NCBI GenBank assembly: GCA_035552275.1
Contig: DASZLR010000065.1
Span: 8,713 to 72,712, forward strand
Reading direction: 5' to 3'
Length of the DNA: 64,000 bases
Source of the DNA: DASVLX01 sp035552275
GTDB taxonomy: Bacteria; Actinomycetota; Actinomycetes; Mycobacteriales; Pseudonocardiaceae
This document shows positions 56,409-64,000 of the stretch, in pieces. Within the stretch, counting starts at the first letter, position 1, and each line of letters opens with the position of its first letter. Both the position numbers and the translations under genes were made by a program. Below the pieces are notes generated by a model that worked only from the letters and a program-made list of their open reading frames with translations, searched no databases and was not told where the DNA came from.

Positions 56409-57464
56409 CTACTCGGGTCGAACGGCGAGCACTCGGAAGCTGATGCCCTGCCGGGCCCTGGACACCGATTCGATGTCGAAACCGGCCTCTTCAAGCAACG
56501 GCCGCGGATCGCGAGTCAGGTGGTCGGCGGCGAAGCGAACGGTGAACCGCTCGGCCAGCCGCAGCAGCGGGCCGAGGACCGGGCACGTCGACGGCCCGTG
56601 TTCGGCCAGCACGAACCGGCCGCCGGGCCGCAGCACCCGGTACGCCTCGCGCATCGCGGCGGCCGGATCGGGAATCGTGCACATGGTGAAGGTCGACACC
56701 ACGGTGTCCGCGCTGGCATCCGGCAGGTCCAGCGCCTGCACGTCGCCCAGGCGCAGCTCGACCCGTTCGGCCAGATCATGGTCGGCGACTTTTCGCCGCG
56801 CGAGGTCCAGCATTTCTTCGGACAGTTCGACGCCGACGACGGTCACGTCCGCCGGATACAGCGGCAGGTTCAACCCGGTGCCGACCGCGATCTCCACCAC
56901 CTGGCCGCGCGCCTGCCCGACGGCCCAGTCCCGACTGCCGGGCAGCAGCAGCCGTTCCGAGATCGCCATGGTCCGGTCGTATCGGCCGGCCATCGCGTCG
57001 AAAACCCGGCGCACGTCGTCGTTCGTCACGGTCCGCATCACCGGAGACCGTAGCGCGCGGACCAGGCCGACCGCGAGCGCGACCGCCCAGACCACGGCGA
57101 GCGCGATCAGCAGTCCGGCGGGGTAGTCGCGGTCGTCCAGGCCGGGGTAGTGGTTCGGGGCGAAGGCCCGCCACAGGTGCGGGACGCTCAACAGCAGCAG
57201 CACCCCGGACGCTGCGGCGCCGGCGGTCACCGGCGCTCGCCAGGCCTGCGGCAGCCGACCAACCACCAGCAGGCCGAACACCCCGACCAGCGGCGCGATC
57301 AGCCCGTCATGCGCGAACGGCCCGACGATCAGCCAGCCGGGGAAGGACCAGCCGGCCTGCGGCACGGCCAGCAGCATCGGCCAGGCCAGCGAGACACCGA
57401 ATCCCAGTCCGGCCAAGCCCAGCAGCACCAACATGATCCGGGTAAGTCGCATGAGGATGGTCAT
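56409..57464 (-). CDS. Membrane-anchored class I SAM-dependent methyltransferase (fusion)
   Basis: A 351-residue protein. Residues 1-135 contain four membrane helices (RIMLVLLGLAGLGFGVSLAW, LIAPLVGVFGLLVVGRL, VTAGAAASGVLLLLSVPHLW, LLIALAVVWAVALAVGLVRA). The rest is a methyltransferase: RRVFDAMAGRYDRTMAISER, motif I VVEIAVGTGLNLPLYPADV, VVGVELSEEMLDLARRKV, LDLPDASADTVVSTFTMCTI and EAYRVLRPGGRFVLAEHGPS, a UbiE/COQ5-like set. The fusion places a small-molecule or lipid methyltransferase at the membrane. It overlaps the oxidoreductase gene by four bases. Confidence 0.9.
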   Translation of the reverse strand: MTILMRLTRIMLVLLGLAGLGFGVSLAWPMLLAVPQAGWSFPGWLIVGPFAHDGLIAPLVGVFGLLVVGRLPQAWRAPVTAGAAASGVLLLLSVPHLWRAFAPNHYPGLDDRDYPAGLLIALAVVWAVALAVGLVRALRSPVMRTVTNDDVRRVFDAMAGRYDRTMAISERLLLPGSRDWAVGQARGQVVEIAVGTGLNLPLYPADVTVVGVELSEEMLDLARRKVADHDLAERVELRLGDVQALDLPDASADTVVSTFTMCTIPDPAAAMREAYRVLRPGGRFVLAEHGPSTCPVLGPLLRLAERFTVRFAADHLTRDPRPLLEEAGFDIESVSRARQGISFRVLAVRPE

Positions 57465-58600
57465 GACAACACCGTGATTGTGTTGACCCACTTGGTTTGC
57501 AGCACGCCGGGCCGGCTGGGCGCGATGATCCGGCAGGGGAATCCGTGGTCGAGGTCGAGATCCGAGCCGTTGAGCCGCAACGCCAGCAGGGTCAGCGGAT
57601 CGGCGGTGTGTGTGCCGGGCAGCGTGCTGGTCGCGTACAAGCTATTGTGCTCCAAGGATTCCACGAACACCGACACGCCCGGCCGCGCCCCCACGGCGCG
57701 CACCAGATCGGCCACCCGGACCCCGCTCCACACCGCCGACGCGCTCCATCCCTCCACGCAGGCGATCGGCAGTTCGGCGGTCGACTGCGGCATGGCCCGC
57801 AGATCGGCCAGCGAGAACATCCGACGGCCCTGGGGTCCCACAATGGTCAGCCGCCAGCGTGGATCGAGCGCCGCCGCCCGCACGCCGGCCGCCAGGGCGG
57901 TGCGGTTGACCGGCAGTTGCTGCGGCCCGTTGCTCGACACCGGCGACAGCACCGAGATGCCGCGCAGGAACGGCACTGTGCCGCCGGCCACGGCCAGCCC
58001 GGCGACCCCGGCGGTCAGCCAGGTGGTGCGCAGGAAACCGCGCCGGGACAGCCCAGCCTCTTCCGTTGTGGCCGAAGGCTTCTCGCGCAGGCCGGCCCGC
58101 ACGATGGGCAGCTTCACCGCGAGGTGGATCACCAGCGAGCCGACCGCGATCCAGGCGACCGCGTAGTGCGCGGCGGGGAAGAAGAACCGCCACGGATAGT
58201 TCTGCGCCACATTGAAAATACCGGTGACCAGCTCGAAGATAGCTGAGGCGATCAGCACCAGGATCGAGATCCGCTCGATCGCGTGCAGCACCGAGCGCAC
58301 CGCCGGCCGCTCGAACAGTTTCGGATACACCGACCACAGCTTGGCCAGCAGCAGCGGCACCGCCGCCGTCCCGGAGATCACGTGCACACCCTGGGTGATC
58401 CGATACAGGTTGACCGGCCGGCTCGGCCAGTTGAACCAGCCGACCGGATGCTGGATGAAATGGCTGGCCAGCCCAGTCACGAAGCACACCGTGAAGGTGA
58501 CTGCCAGCCACACCCCGACTCGGGAGGTGACCGATCGGTGGTGCGCCGCGCCGCGGAACTTGGGCAATGGCGGCGGTTTGATCGGCAGTCTCATCCTCAT
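57461..58600 (-). CDS. Membrane molybdopterin-dependent oxidoreductase (YedY/sulfite oxidase-like)
   Basis: A 379-residue protein. The N-terminal half has about five membrane helices of the cytochrome b561/DUF4405 kind (VWLAVTFTVCFVTGLASHFI, VHVISGTAAVPLLLAKLWSV, AHYAVAWIAVGSLVIHLAVK) with histidines suited to heme. A cytoplasmic-to-outside RRGFLRTTWLTAGVAGLAVA segment follows, then a molybdopterin domain: FSLADLRAMPQSTAELPIAC with the Mo-ligand cysteine, VEGWSASAVWSGVRVADLV and DHGFPCRIIAPSRPGVLQTK. It probably reduces or oxidises small oxides via quinones. It is the fourth gene in a tight operon. Confidence 0.92.
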   Translation of the reverse strand: MRMRLPIKPPPLPKFRGAAHHRSVTSRVGVWLAVTFTVCFVTGLASHFIQHPVGWFNWPSRPVNLYRITQGVHVISGTAAVPLLLAKLWSVYPKLFERPAVRSVLHAIERISILVLIASAIFELVTGIFNVAQNYPWRFFFPAAHYAVAWIAVGSLVIHLAVKLPIVRAGLREKPSATTEEAGLSRRGFLRTTWLTAGVAGLAVAGGTVPFLRGISVLSPVSSNGPQQLPVNRTALAAGVRAAALDPRWRLTIVGPQGRRMFSLADLRAMPQSTAELPIACVEGWSASAVWSGVRVADLVRAVGARPGVSVFVESLEHNSLYATSTLPGTHTADPLTLLALRLNGSDLDLDHGFPCRIIAPSRPGVLQTKWVNTITVLS

Positions 58601-58601
58601 G

Positions 58602-59228
58602 TCAATGCCCCATCAGCTCGGCGAACCAGCGGCCGACTCGGCCCACCCGCCAACCCAGCCGCAACCCGGCCGACGCGGCCGGTCCGGCGATTGCCTCGAC
58701 GCCCACCCGCGCCCACGGAAACGCGCCGGACGCGCCGTGCGGCTGCACCAGCCTGGCCAGGCCGCGCACCAGACCGGTGCCGGGCGGATCGAGTTCTACC
58801 AATACGGTTCCGCCCGGCGCGAGCAGGTCGGTGACCCGGCGCAGCAGCACGGCCGGATCGCCGCCGATGCCGACATTGCCGTCCGCGACCAGCACATGCC
58901 GCCAGCGGCCGGTTCCGGGCACCGACTCGAACACGTCCCGGCGCAGCGCCGACGCGCCCCTTGCTCGGGCCAGCCGGACCGCGACCGGCGAGACGTCGAT
59001 GCCCAATGCGGGAATGCCGCGACCGGTCAGCGCGGCGGTCAGCCGGCCCGGCCCGCAGCCCACGTCCAAGGTGGCGCCGGCACAGCGCGCCAGCAGCAGT
59101 TCGTCGGCCGGGTCGGGTTCAGCGTGCCAGCGGGCGACCGGCAGCGGCATCCGGTGACCGCCGAGTTCCAGCGCGGTGTGCACCCCACGCAGTGCGTGAT
59201 CGAACGGGGCGTGATCGAACGGCGTCAT
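58602..59228 (-). CDS. Class I SAM-dependent methyltransferase
   Basis: A 208-residue methyltransferase. MPLPVARWHAEPDPADELLL leads to motif I GATLDVGCGPGRLTAALTGRG, IDVSPVAVRLARARGASALR, ADGNVGIGGDPAVLLRRVTD and LAPGGTVLVELDPPGTGLVR. Its 5' end overlaps the DUF2064 gene (ATGA) and its stop lies one base before the oxidoreductase start codon region, so the operon is strictly coupled. The substrate is unknown; context with glycosyltransferases suggests modification of a glycolipid precursor (inference). Confidence 0.9.
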   Translation of the reverse strand: MTPFDHAPFDHALRGVHTALELGGHRMPLPVARWHAEPDPADELLLARCAGATLDVGCGPGRLTAALTGRGIPALGIDVSPVAVRLARARGASALRRDVFESVPGTGRWRHVLVADGNVGIGGDPAVLLRRVTDLLAPGGTVLVELDPPGTGLVRGLARLVQPHGASGAFPWARVGVEAIAGPAASAGLRLGWRVGRVGRWFAELMGH

Positions 59229-59893
59229 CCCGCCTCGCTCATCATCCGGACGGCGGCGACAGCTCGCGCGAACCGGCTGTCCGGAACGGTCACCGCGACC
59301 CGCTCGGCATCGGCCATAGTGTCCACATCGGACAGGATCGCGTCGGTGACCACCGAGACCGGCAGTGCTCGCCGGGTACGCTCGGCAGTGTCCGAACGGG
59401 ACATCGGCACCGCGCGCAGGGCCTGGGCATGGCGCGGATCGCGCAGCCCCAGCGCCCACCAGCCGCCGTCCGTCGCCGGGCCGAGCACGGCCGGCGACGA
59501 GTCGAGAGCGCCGGCGGCGCCGGCCAGCAGGTCCGGCGTCACCTGTGGGGTGTCCATGCCGATCTGCACCACCGGCAGGCGCGGATGCACCGCACTGGCG
59601 TCGGCGTGCGCGTTCGCCAGCCGGTCGGCGAAGGTGTTGCCGCGCTGCGGAATCACCGTGGTGAGCGCCAACAACCGGCGAATTTCCGCTGCCCGCCGGG
59701 CTTCGCCGAGATCGCCGGTGATCGCCACCATGGGCAACGCGGCCGGCGTGTCCAACACGGCGGTCAGCGTGTCCAGCAGCGCGGCGGCGGCGATGTCGGC
59801 GGCCTGATCCGGGCTGGCCGGCGGGCACAGCCGGGTCTTCGCCAGCCCGGCGACGGGAGCCTTGGCCACCAGCAACAGAATCACCGATTCCAT
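59225..59893 (-). CDS. TIGR04282/DUF2064 glycosyltransferase-like protein
   Basis: A 222-residue protein of the DUF2064/TIGR04282 group (GT-A-like nucleotidyl/glycosyl transferase). The start ILLLVAKAPVAGLAKTRLCP is diagnostic (A-K-x-P-x-x-G-x-x-K-T-R-L), with LPVVQIGMDTPQVTPDLLAG and LGPATDGGWWALGLRDP carrying the acidic metal ligands. Members are linked to unusual glycoside formation, for example arsenosugars. It is coupled both ways by ATGA overlaps with the GT2 gene upstream and the methyltransferase downstream. Confidence 0.92.
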   Translation of the reverse strand: MESVILLLVAKAPVAGLAKTRLCPPASPDQAADIAAAALLDTLTAVLDTPAALPMVAITGDLGEARRAAEIRRLLALTTVIPQRGNTFADRLANAHADASAVHPRLPVVQIGMDTPQVTPDLLAGAAGALDSSPAVLGPATDGGWWALGLRDPRHAQALRAVPMSRSDTAERTRRALPVSVVTDAILSDVDTMADAERVAVTVPDSRFARAVAAVRMMSEAG

Positions 59894-60570
59894 CAGCGCA
59901 GCACCGCCGCCATGTCGCGCAGCGCGCGGGCGGTGCCACGCACCGAACCGGACACTTTGGACTTGGTTCCGGCCGCCCTCGGCCGGTACGTCACGTCCAT
60001 TTCGACCACCCGCCAATGTGCGTTCGCCGCGCGCAGCAACAGTTCCAGCGGATAGCCGAAACCGCGATCGGTGACGTCCAGCTCGATCAGGTCGGCGCGG
60101 CGGAACACCCGGGCCGGGCCGATGTCGTGCACCGGCAGGCCGCGTCGGCGCAGCATCGCCGCGAGCACCGCGTTGCCGGCGCGGGCGTGCCACGGCCAGG
60201 CGCCGCGACCGGCCGGAATCCGGCGGCCGACGGCGAGATCGGCGTGGCCGGAGCGCACCGGCGCGGCCAGCTTCGGCAGCTCGGCCGGATCGAGCGAGCC
60301 GTCCGCGTCCAGCACGCAGACGAACTCGGAGGTGGCCGCCTCGACGCCCGCGTGCACGGCCGCGCCGTATCCGCGCCGGGGCTCGCGCAGCACCCGGGCG
60401 CCGTGCGCGGCGGCGACCTCGGGCGAGCCGTCGGCGGACCCGTTGTCCACCACCAGCGCCCGATAGCCGGCGGGCAGCGCGCCGAGCACGCCCGGCAGCG
60501 CGGCGGCTTCGTCGAGGCACGGCAGGACGACCTCAATCGAGCCGTCTACAAAGGATTCAGGGAGATCCAC
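59893..60570 (-). CDS. Family 2 glycosyltransferase (dolichyl-phosphate sugar synthase-like)
   Basis: A 225-residue GT2 transferase. VEVVLPCLDEAAALPGVLGA-like start (IEVVLPCLDEAAALPGVL), RALVVDNGSADGSPEVAAAH, REPRRGYGAAVHAGVEAATS and the metal site CVLDADGSLDPAELPKL (D-x-D) are present, then ARAGNAVLAAMLRRRGLPVHDIG and FGYPLELLLRAANAHWRVVE. It transfers a sugar from a nucleotide donor, probably to a polyprenyl phosphate or lipid. It leads a five-gene operon. The GTG start at 60570 has CAAGGAGTG-like purines at its 5' side. Confidence 0.92.
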   Translation of the reverse strand: MDLPESFVDGSIEVVLPCLDEAAALPGVLGALPAGYRALVVDNGSADGSPEVAAAHGARVLREPRRGYGAAVHAGVEAATSEFVCVLDADGSLDPAELPKLAAPVRSGHADLAVGRRIPAGRGAWPWHARAGNAVLAAMLRRRGLPVHDIGPARVFRRADLIELDVTDRGFGYPLELLLRAANAHWRVVEMDVTYRPRAAGTKSKVSGSVRGTARALRDMAAVLR

Positions 60571-60616
60571 TCCTTGACCATAAGGGCTGATCGGATCGAC
60601 GCAAGTCCTTGCGGTG

Positions 60617-60661
60617 CTTACCGAATTGTGACGCCGTGCCAGTTCTTACGGATCTCTGACG
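60617..60661 (+). promoter_or_regulatory. 11-bp-phased direct repeats in the divergent promoter region
   Basis: Two elements of the same design occur: CTTACCGAATTGTGACG (60617-60633) and CTTACGGATCTCTGACG (60645-60661). In each, CTTAC and TGACG half-sites start 11 or 12 bases apart, and the elements are 28 bases apart. OmpR/PhoB-type regulators bind direct repeats with 11-bp period, and such a regulator is encoded 1.5 kb downstream. The sites lie between the glycosyltransferase operon and the membrane protein gene. Confidence 0.5.
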
Positions 60662-60712
60662 AACACCTCGGTCGCCGGGCCTTCAGCTCGCGCGCTCGGT
60701 ACTGTCAGTCCG

Positions 60713-62110
60713 ATGGCGGCCCCTACCACGACGACCGCGCGGTCACCCGCGCCCAGCCGCGCGTCCGCCACCGGTGTCCGCGCGGACGTGCTGGCCGGCG
60801 TGCTCGCGGTGGCGCTGGTGGCGGCCGCGAGCGCGGTCATCGTGCTGGCGCACTGGTACACCGAGGACAAGATCTTCGCGTTCGCGCCGCCGCTGTACGC
60901 CCGCTGGCTGCCACATGTCGGCTGGGGCACGCCGCTTGCCGTGCTGATCGCCGGGCTGGTCGTGCTGCGCGGTCCCGAGCTGGCGGCGCGGTGGTCATGG
61001 CGGCGGCTGTGCCTGGCCGGCTACGCGATCACCGTGGCGTGGAGCCTGGCGCTGGCGCTGGTCGACGGCTGGACCAACGCCGTGATCACCCCGATGAGCT
61101 CGCCGTACCAGTACCTGGTGGACGTGCCCAGAGTCGCCGGCGTTCCAGCGCTGCTGCGTGACTTCACCGCACACATCCTGTCCGGCCATCCGGGCTCGTG
61201 GGCGATCCAGGTGTCCGGGCATCCGCCGGGCGCGCTCCTGGTGTTCGTGCTGCTGGACCGGATCGGCCTGGGCGGCCCGGTGCCGGCGGCGCTGCTGTGC
61301 GTCCTGGTCGGCGGCCTGACCGCGGTGGCGGTGCCGAGCACGCTGCGGGTACTGGGTTCGCCGGGCGCGGCCCGCGCGGTGTTGCCGTTCGCGGTGCTGC
61401 TGCCCGGCGCGATCTGGCGCGGCGCGAGCGCGGACGGCCTGTTCGCCGGGCTGATGGCGGTCGCCGTGCTGCTGGTCGCGATCAGCGCGCGCCGGAAGCG
61501 GCTCGGCGTGGTCGCCGGTCTGGCGGGTGGCGTGCTGTTGGGCTGCGGGCTGTTCCTGTCCTACGGCCTGGTGCTGATGGCGCCGATCGCGCTGGCCGCC
61601 TGCTGGGCGGCCCGGAGTTGGCGCGCGGTGCTGCTCGCCGGACTGGGCGCGGCCGTGGTGGTCGCCGCCTTCGCCGTCAGCGGATTCTGGTGGTGGGACG
61701 GGTATCAGCTGGTCATCCAGCGGTACTACCAGGACGTCGGGCTCACCCGCCCGTACAACTACTGGGTGTGGGCGGACCTGGCCTGCCTGGTGCTGTCCGC
61801 CGGCCCGGCGGTGGCTCCCGGCCTGCGTCGGGTCGTCATCGGAGTGCGGAACTCGGCCTTTCGGAGTCCGGCGTTGCGGAGGCCGGCTGCCCGGCCGGTG
61901 GTCGCGTTGGCGCTCGGCGCGGTGCTGGCCATCGCGGCAGCCGACAAATCCGGACTGTCCAAAGCGGAGGTGGAACGAATATGGCTACCCTTCGCGGTAT
62001 GGCTGACCACGGCCGTGGCGCTGCTGCCGGCGCCGACGCGCCGCTGGTGGCTGCTGGTCCAGGCGCTGACCGCGCTCGTGGTGAGCCACCTGGTCACGAC
62101 AATCTGGTGA
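60713..62110 (+). CDS. Polytopic membrane protein (glycosyltransferase-like) of unknown function
   Basis: A 465-residue protein with about 11 membrane helices, for example VLAGVLAVALVAAASAVIVL, LLVFVLLDRIGLGGPVPAAL, FAGLMAVAVLLVAISARRK and VLLAGLGAAVVVAAFAVSGF. The first extracytoplasmic loop (HWYTEDKIFAFAPPLYARWL) and a conserved PLY-like segment suggest a GT-C-type polyprenyl-dependent transferase or a lipid carrier, but no canonical D-E/D-D motif is clear. It commonly accompanies the DUF2064-GT2-oxidoreductase cluster it faces. It is followed at once by a two-component system, likely in one transcript. Confidence 0.75.
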   Translation: MAAPTTTTARSPAPSRASATGVRADVLAGVLAVALVAAASAVIVLAHWYTEDKIFAFAPPLYARWLPHVGWGTPLAVLIAGLVVLRGPELAARWSWRRLCLAGYAITVAWSLALALVDGWTNAVITPMSSPYQYLVDVPRVAGVPALLRDFTAHILSGHPGSWAIQVSGHPPGALLVFVLLDRIGLGGPVPAALLCVLVGGLTAVAVPSTLRVLGSPGAARAVLPFAVLLPGAIWRGASADGLFAGLMAVAVLLVAISARRKRLGVVAGLAGGVLLGCGLFLSYGLVLMAPIALAACWAARSWRAVLLAGLGAAVVVAAFAVSGFWWWDGYQLVIQRYYQDVGLTRPYNYWVWADLACLVLSAGPAVAPGLRRVVIGVRNSAFRSPALRRPAARPVVALALGAVLAIAAADKSGLSKAEVERIWLPFAVWLTTAVALLPAPTRRWWLLVQALTALVVSHLVTTIW

Positions 62111-62120
62111 GGCGGTGCGG

Positions 62121-62819
62121 GTGACCCATCGGGTGCTGGTGGTCGACGACGACGTGACCGTGCGGGACGTCGTGCGCCGGTACCTGGAGCACGCCGGATA
62201 CCGGGTCGCGGTGGCCGGCGACGGTGAGCACGCATTGCGGATCGCCGCCGAGTCCGCACCCGATCTGGTGGTGCTCGACCTGATGCTGCCCGGCATGGAC
62301 GGCCTGGAGGTCTGCCGCCGGTTGCACGCGGCCGGCGCGATGCCGGTGGTGATGCTGACCGCCTTGGGCGAGGAGGAGGACCGGATCGCCGGGCTTCGGC
62401 TGGGCGCCGACGACTACGTGACCAAGCCGTTCAGTCCGCGCGAACTGGTGCTGCGGGTCGGTTCGGTGCTGCGCCGGGCGAACGGCGGCGACCCGGTCCG
62501 GCACACTGAACGGCCCGCCGAGCTGGCCGACGGGGAGCTGCGGCTGGACATCGACGCCCGCCGGGCCACCGTCGCCGGGCTGCCGCTGCCGCTGACCGTC
62601 CGCGAGTTCGATCTGCTCGCCTTCCTGATCGCCAACCCCGGCAGCGCTTTCACCCGCGCCGAGTTGCTGGAACGGGTATGGGGCTGGGACTTCGGCGACC
62701 AGTCGACCGTCACTGTCCACGTGCGACGGTTGCGGGAGAAGATCGAGCCGGACCCGGCCCGGCCGGCGCGGATCGCGACCGTGTGGGGCGTCGGCTACCG
62801 CTATGACCCGGCGGGCTGA
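62121..62819 (+). CDS. OmpR/PhoB-family response regulator
   Basis: A 232-residue response regulator. The receiver shows VLVVDDDVTVRDVVRRYLEH (acidic pair), the phospho-acceptor Asp in LVVLDLMLPGMDGLEVC, VVMLTALGEEEDRIAGL and YVTKPFSPRELVLRV (Lys). The winged-helix effector has LPLTVREFDLLAFLIANPGS and WDFGDQSTVTVHVRRLREKI with GVGYRYDPAG at the end. GTG at 62121 is preferred to 62115 for its spacing from GAGG. It pairs with the histidine kinase three bases downstream. Confidence 0.95.
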   Translation: MTHRVLVVDDDVTVRDVVRRYLEHAGYRVAVAGDGEHALRIAAESAPDLVVLDLMLPGMDGLEVCRRLHAAGAMPVVMLTALGEEEDRIAGLRLGADDYVTKPFSPRELVLRVGSVLRRANGGDPVRHTERPAELADGELRLDIDARRATVAGLPLPLTVREFDLLAFLIANPGSAFTRAELLERVWGWDFGDQSTVTVHVRRLREKIEPDPARPARIATVWGVGYRYDPAG

Positions 62820-62822
62820 GCC

Positions 62823-63860
62823 ATGCTGATGGAGATCGCGCACGTCCTGCCCTACGCCATCGGGTTTTCCCTGCCGGTGCTGCTGGTCGGCGCGCTGGTG
62901 CTGCGCTGGCTGCGGGAGCGGTCGCTGATCGCGTCGATGACGGTGATCGTGCTGGTGCCGCTGTTCGCCGAGTTGGTCGGCGTGCTGGCGGTCAGCGGGT
63001 TCATGTTCAACGACGTGCTCACCACGCTGCTGCTGGTCTGTCTGCTGAGCCTGGTCGCGACATTGCCGACGGCGGTGCTGCTCGGCCGGTCGATCGCCCG
63101 GCGCAGCGTGTGGGAACGGCAGGCGCGGCAACGCGAGCGGGCCGTCGAGGCGTCCCGGCGCGAACTGATCGCCTGGATCAGCCACGACCTGCGGTCGCCG
63201 CTGACCGGCATCCAGGCGATGACCGAGGCACTGTCCGATGGCGTGGTGGACGAGCCGGCCGAGGTCGCCGAGTACGCCCGCCGGATCGGCGCGGAGACCG
63301 CGCGGCTGTCCGGCATGGTGGATGACCTGTTCGAGCTGTCCCGGATCACCGCCGGTGCGCTGCGGCTGACCATGCACGCGGTGCCGCTGCGCGATGTGGT
63401 CAGCGACGCGGTCGCCGCGCACGCGGCGGTGGCCCGGCGCAAGGGCGTCAACGTGTTGGCCAGCCCGGTGAGCGACGCCGAGGCGTGGCCGGTAGTGCTG
63501 GGCAGCGACCCGGAGTTGGCGCGGATCGTGCGCAACCTGCTGTCCAACGCGATCCGGCACACCCCACCGGACGGGACGGTGCAGGTCGGCCTGGGCGTGG
63601 ACGGCTCGGACGCGTTCCTGCGGGTGGACGACGGCTGTGGCGGCATTCCGGAACACGAACTGGACCGGGTGTTCGACGTGGCGTTTCGCGGCACCGCGGC
63701 GCGCACTCCGACCAGTGACACCGACGCGCCGGCCGGCGCCGGGCTCGGGCTGGCCATCGCGCGGGGTCTGGTCGAGGCGCACAGCGGCCGAATCGAGGCG
63801 CGCAACCACGGCGATGGCTGCCGGTTCGAGGTCCGCTTCCCACTCGTGTCGGCCAACTGA
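62823..63860 (+). CDS. Sensor histidine kinase
   Basis: A 345-residue membrane kinase. Two N-terminal helices (FSLPVLLVGALVLRWLRE and ASMTVIVLVPLFAELVGVLA with a third FNDVLTTLLLVCLLSLVATL) leave little sensory exterior, so the signal is likely sensed in or near the membrane. The kinase core has the H box WISHDLRSPLTGIQAMTEAL, N box ARIVRNLLSNAIRHTPPDG, and G boxes DDGCGGIPEHELDRVFDVA and AGLGLAIARGLVEAHSGRIE. It would phosphorylate the upstream response regulator. The ligand is unknown. Confidence 0.95.
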   Translation: MLMEIAHVLPYAIGFSLPVLLVGALVLRWLRERSLIASMTVIVLVPLFAELVGVLAVSGFMFNDVLTTLLLVCLLSLVATLPTAVLLGRSIARRSVWERQARQRERAVEASRRELIAWISHDLRSPLTGIQAMTEALSDGVVDEPAEVAEYARRIGAETARLSGMVDDLFELSRITAGALRLTMHAVPLRDVVSDAVAAHAAVARRKGVNVLASPVSDAEAWPVVLGSDPELARIVRNLLSNAIRHTPPDGTVQVGLGVDGSDAFLRVDDGCGGIPEHELDRVFDVAFRGTAARTPTSDTDAPAGAGLGLAIARGLVEAHSGRIEARNHGDGCRFEVRFPLVSAN

Positions 63861-63878
63861 CGTGGTAAGAACTGCGAT

Positions 63879-64000
63879 GTGGACCCATTGCAGCCCGCCA
63901 TCTGGCTGATCGGCCAGGCGACATCGTGGCAACGCCGCAAGCGTCGTGTGCGAGTTCTGGTGCACCGTGCGATGTTCTTGCCGGCCTCCGACGAGCATTT
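63879..64000 (+). CDS. Start of a protein of unknown function (partial)
   Basis: From GTG at 63879 an open frame runs to the window edge: MDPLQPAIWLIGQATSWQRR then RVRVLVHRAMFLPASDEH. The last part resembles the beginning of actinomycete proteins with HRAxF-x-x-x-x-x-EHYFVNVTN, but too little is present to assign a family. No clear ribosome binding site is seen. It follows the histidine kinase by 18 bases and points the same way. Confidence 0.45.
   Translation, partial: MDPLQPAIWLIGQATSWQRRKRRVRVLVHRAMFLPASDEH

Noticed and set aside
62094..63998. A 634-codon minus-strand frame opposite the two-component system
   Set aside because: It is a shadow with Gln/His/Arg-rich sequence, while the plus strand has complete response-regulator and kinase motifs.

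Overview
The window is a chromosomal segment of a high-GC Gram-positive actinomycete, most likely of the Pseudonocardiaceae/Mycobacteriales side. The evidence is GC-rich third codon positions, many GTG starts, ATGA overlaps, F420-type oxidoreductases, and a core block whose order (pdxS, pdxT, yebC, ruvC-ruvA-ruvB, yajC, secD, secF, apt, rel, cyclophilin, metallo-hydrolase) mirrors Mycobacterium tuberculosis Rv2606c to Rv2581c. No rRNA, tRNA or CRISPR array was recognised, and I saw no transposase or integrase.

Layout. 1-9.6 kb: accessory genes: a truncated XRE regulator, an MFS exporter, an acetyltransferase, an LLM-type F420 oxidoreductase with a class III aminotransferase, an ECF41-type sigma factor divergent from an AhpD-like gene with matching promoter motifs on both sides, a MOSC protein, and a ParA-type ATPase interrupted by one amber codon. 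9.6-11.7 kb: an EF-G-like GTPase with a one-base frameshift in a G run. 12-32 kb: the conserved core (vitamin B6 synthase, YebC, Holliday-junction resolution under a LexA box, Sec accessory proteins, purine salvage, stringent response). Two transporters behind a short leader peptide and a duplicated antitoxin separate pdxS from pdxT. A methyltransferase relic and a MarR/NmrA pair also lie here.

32-39 kb: the expected neighbour hisS is absent. Instead there is an operon of ribbon-helix-helix regulator, DUF4097 protein and DrrAB-type ABC exporter, with paired operators, then a LexA-controlled Rv2578c-family radical SAM protein carrying an intein inside its iron-sulfur motif. 39-50 kb: a catabolic operon (TetR, AtuA-like, acyl-CoA carboxylase beta and alpha, acyl-CoA dehydrogenase). 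It originally ran straight into an amidohydrolase, but a lower-GC island of about 2.2 kb (toxin-antitoxin pair plus an unknown TPR-like protein) now separates them. The island is bounded by a 77-bp perfect duplication of the dehydrogenase 3' end.

50-64 kb: an F420/nitroreductase-family enzyme, TetR with DoxX, a secreted phosphoesterase, an AarF/UbiB kinase, a probable relic of ku, and a translationally coupled operon (glycosyltransferase, DUF2064 transferase, methyltransferase, membrane molybdopterin oxidoreductase, membrane-fused methyltransferase). Facing it is a polytopic membrane protein followed by an OmpR-type two-component system; 11-bp-phased repeats in the shared promoter region suggest that the response regulator acts there.

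Five genes look broken: the ParA-type ATPase, the EF-G-like GTPase, a methyltransferase, an alpha/beta hydrolase and ku. The single-base cases (the first two) could be sequencing errors; the others show internal deletions.
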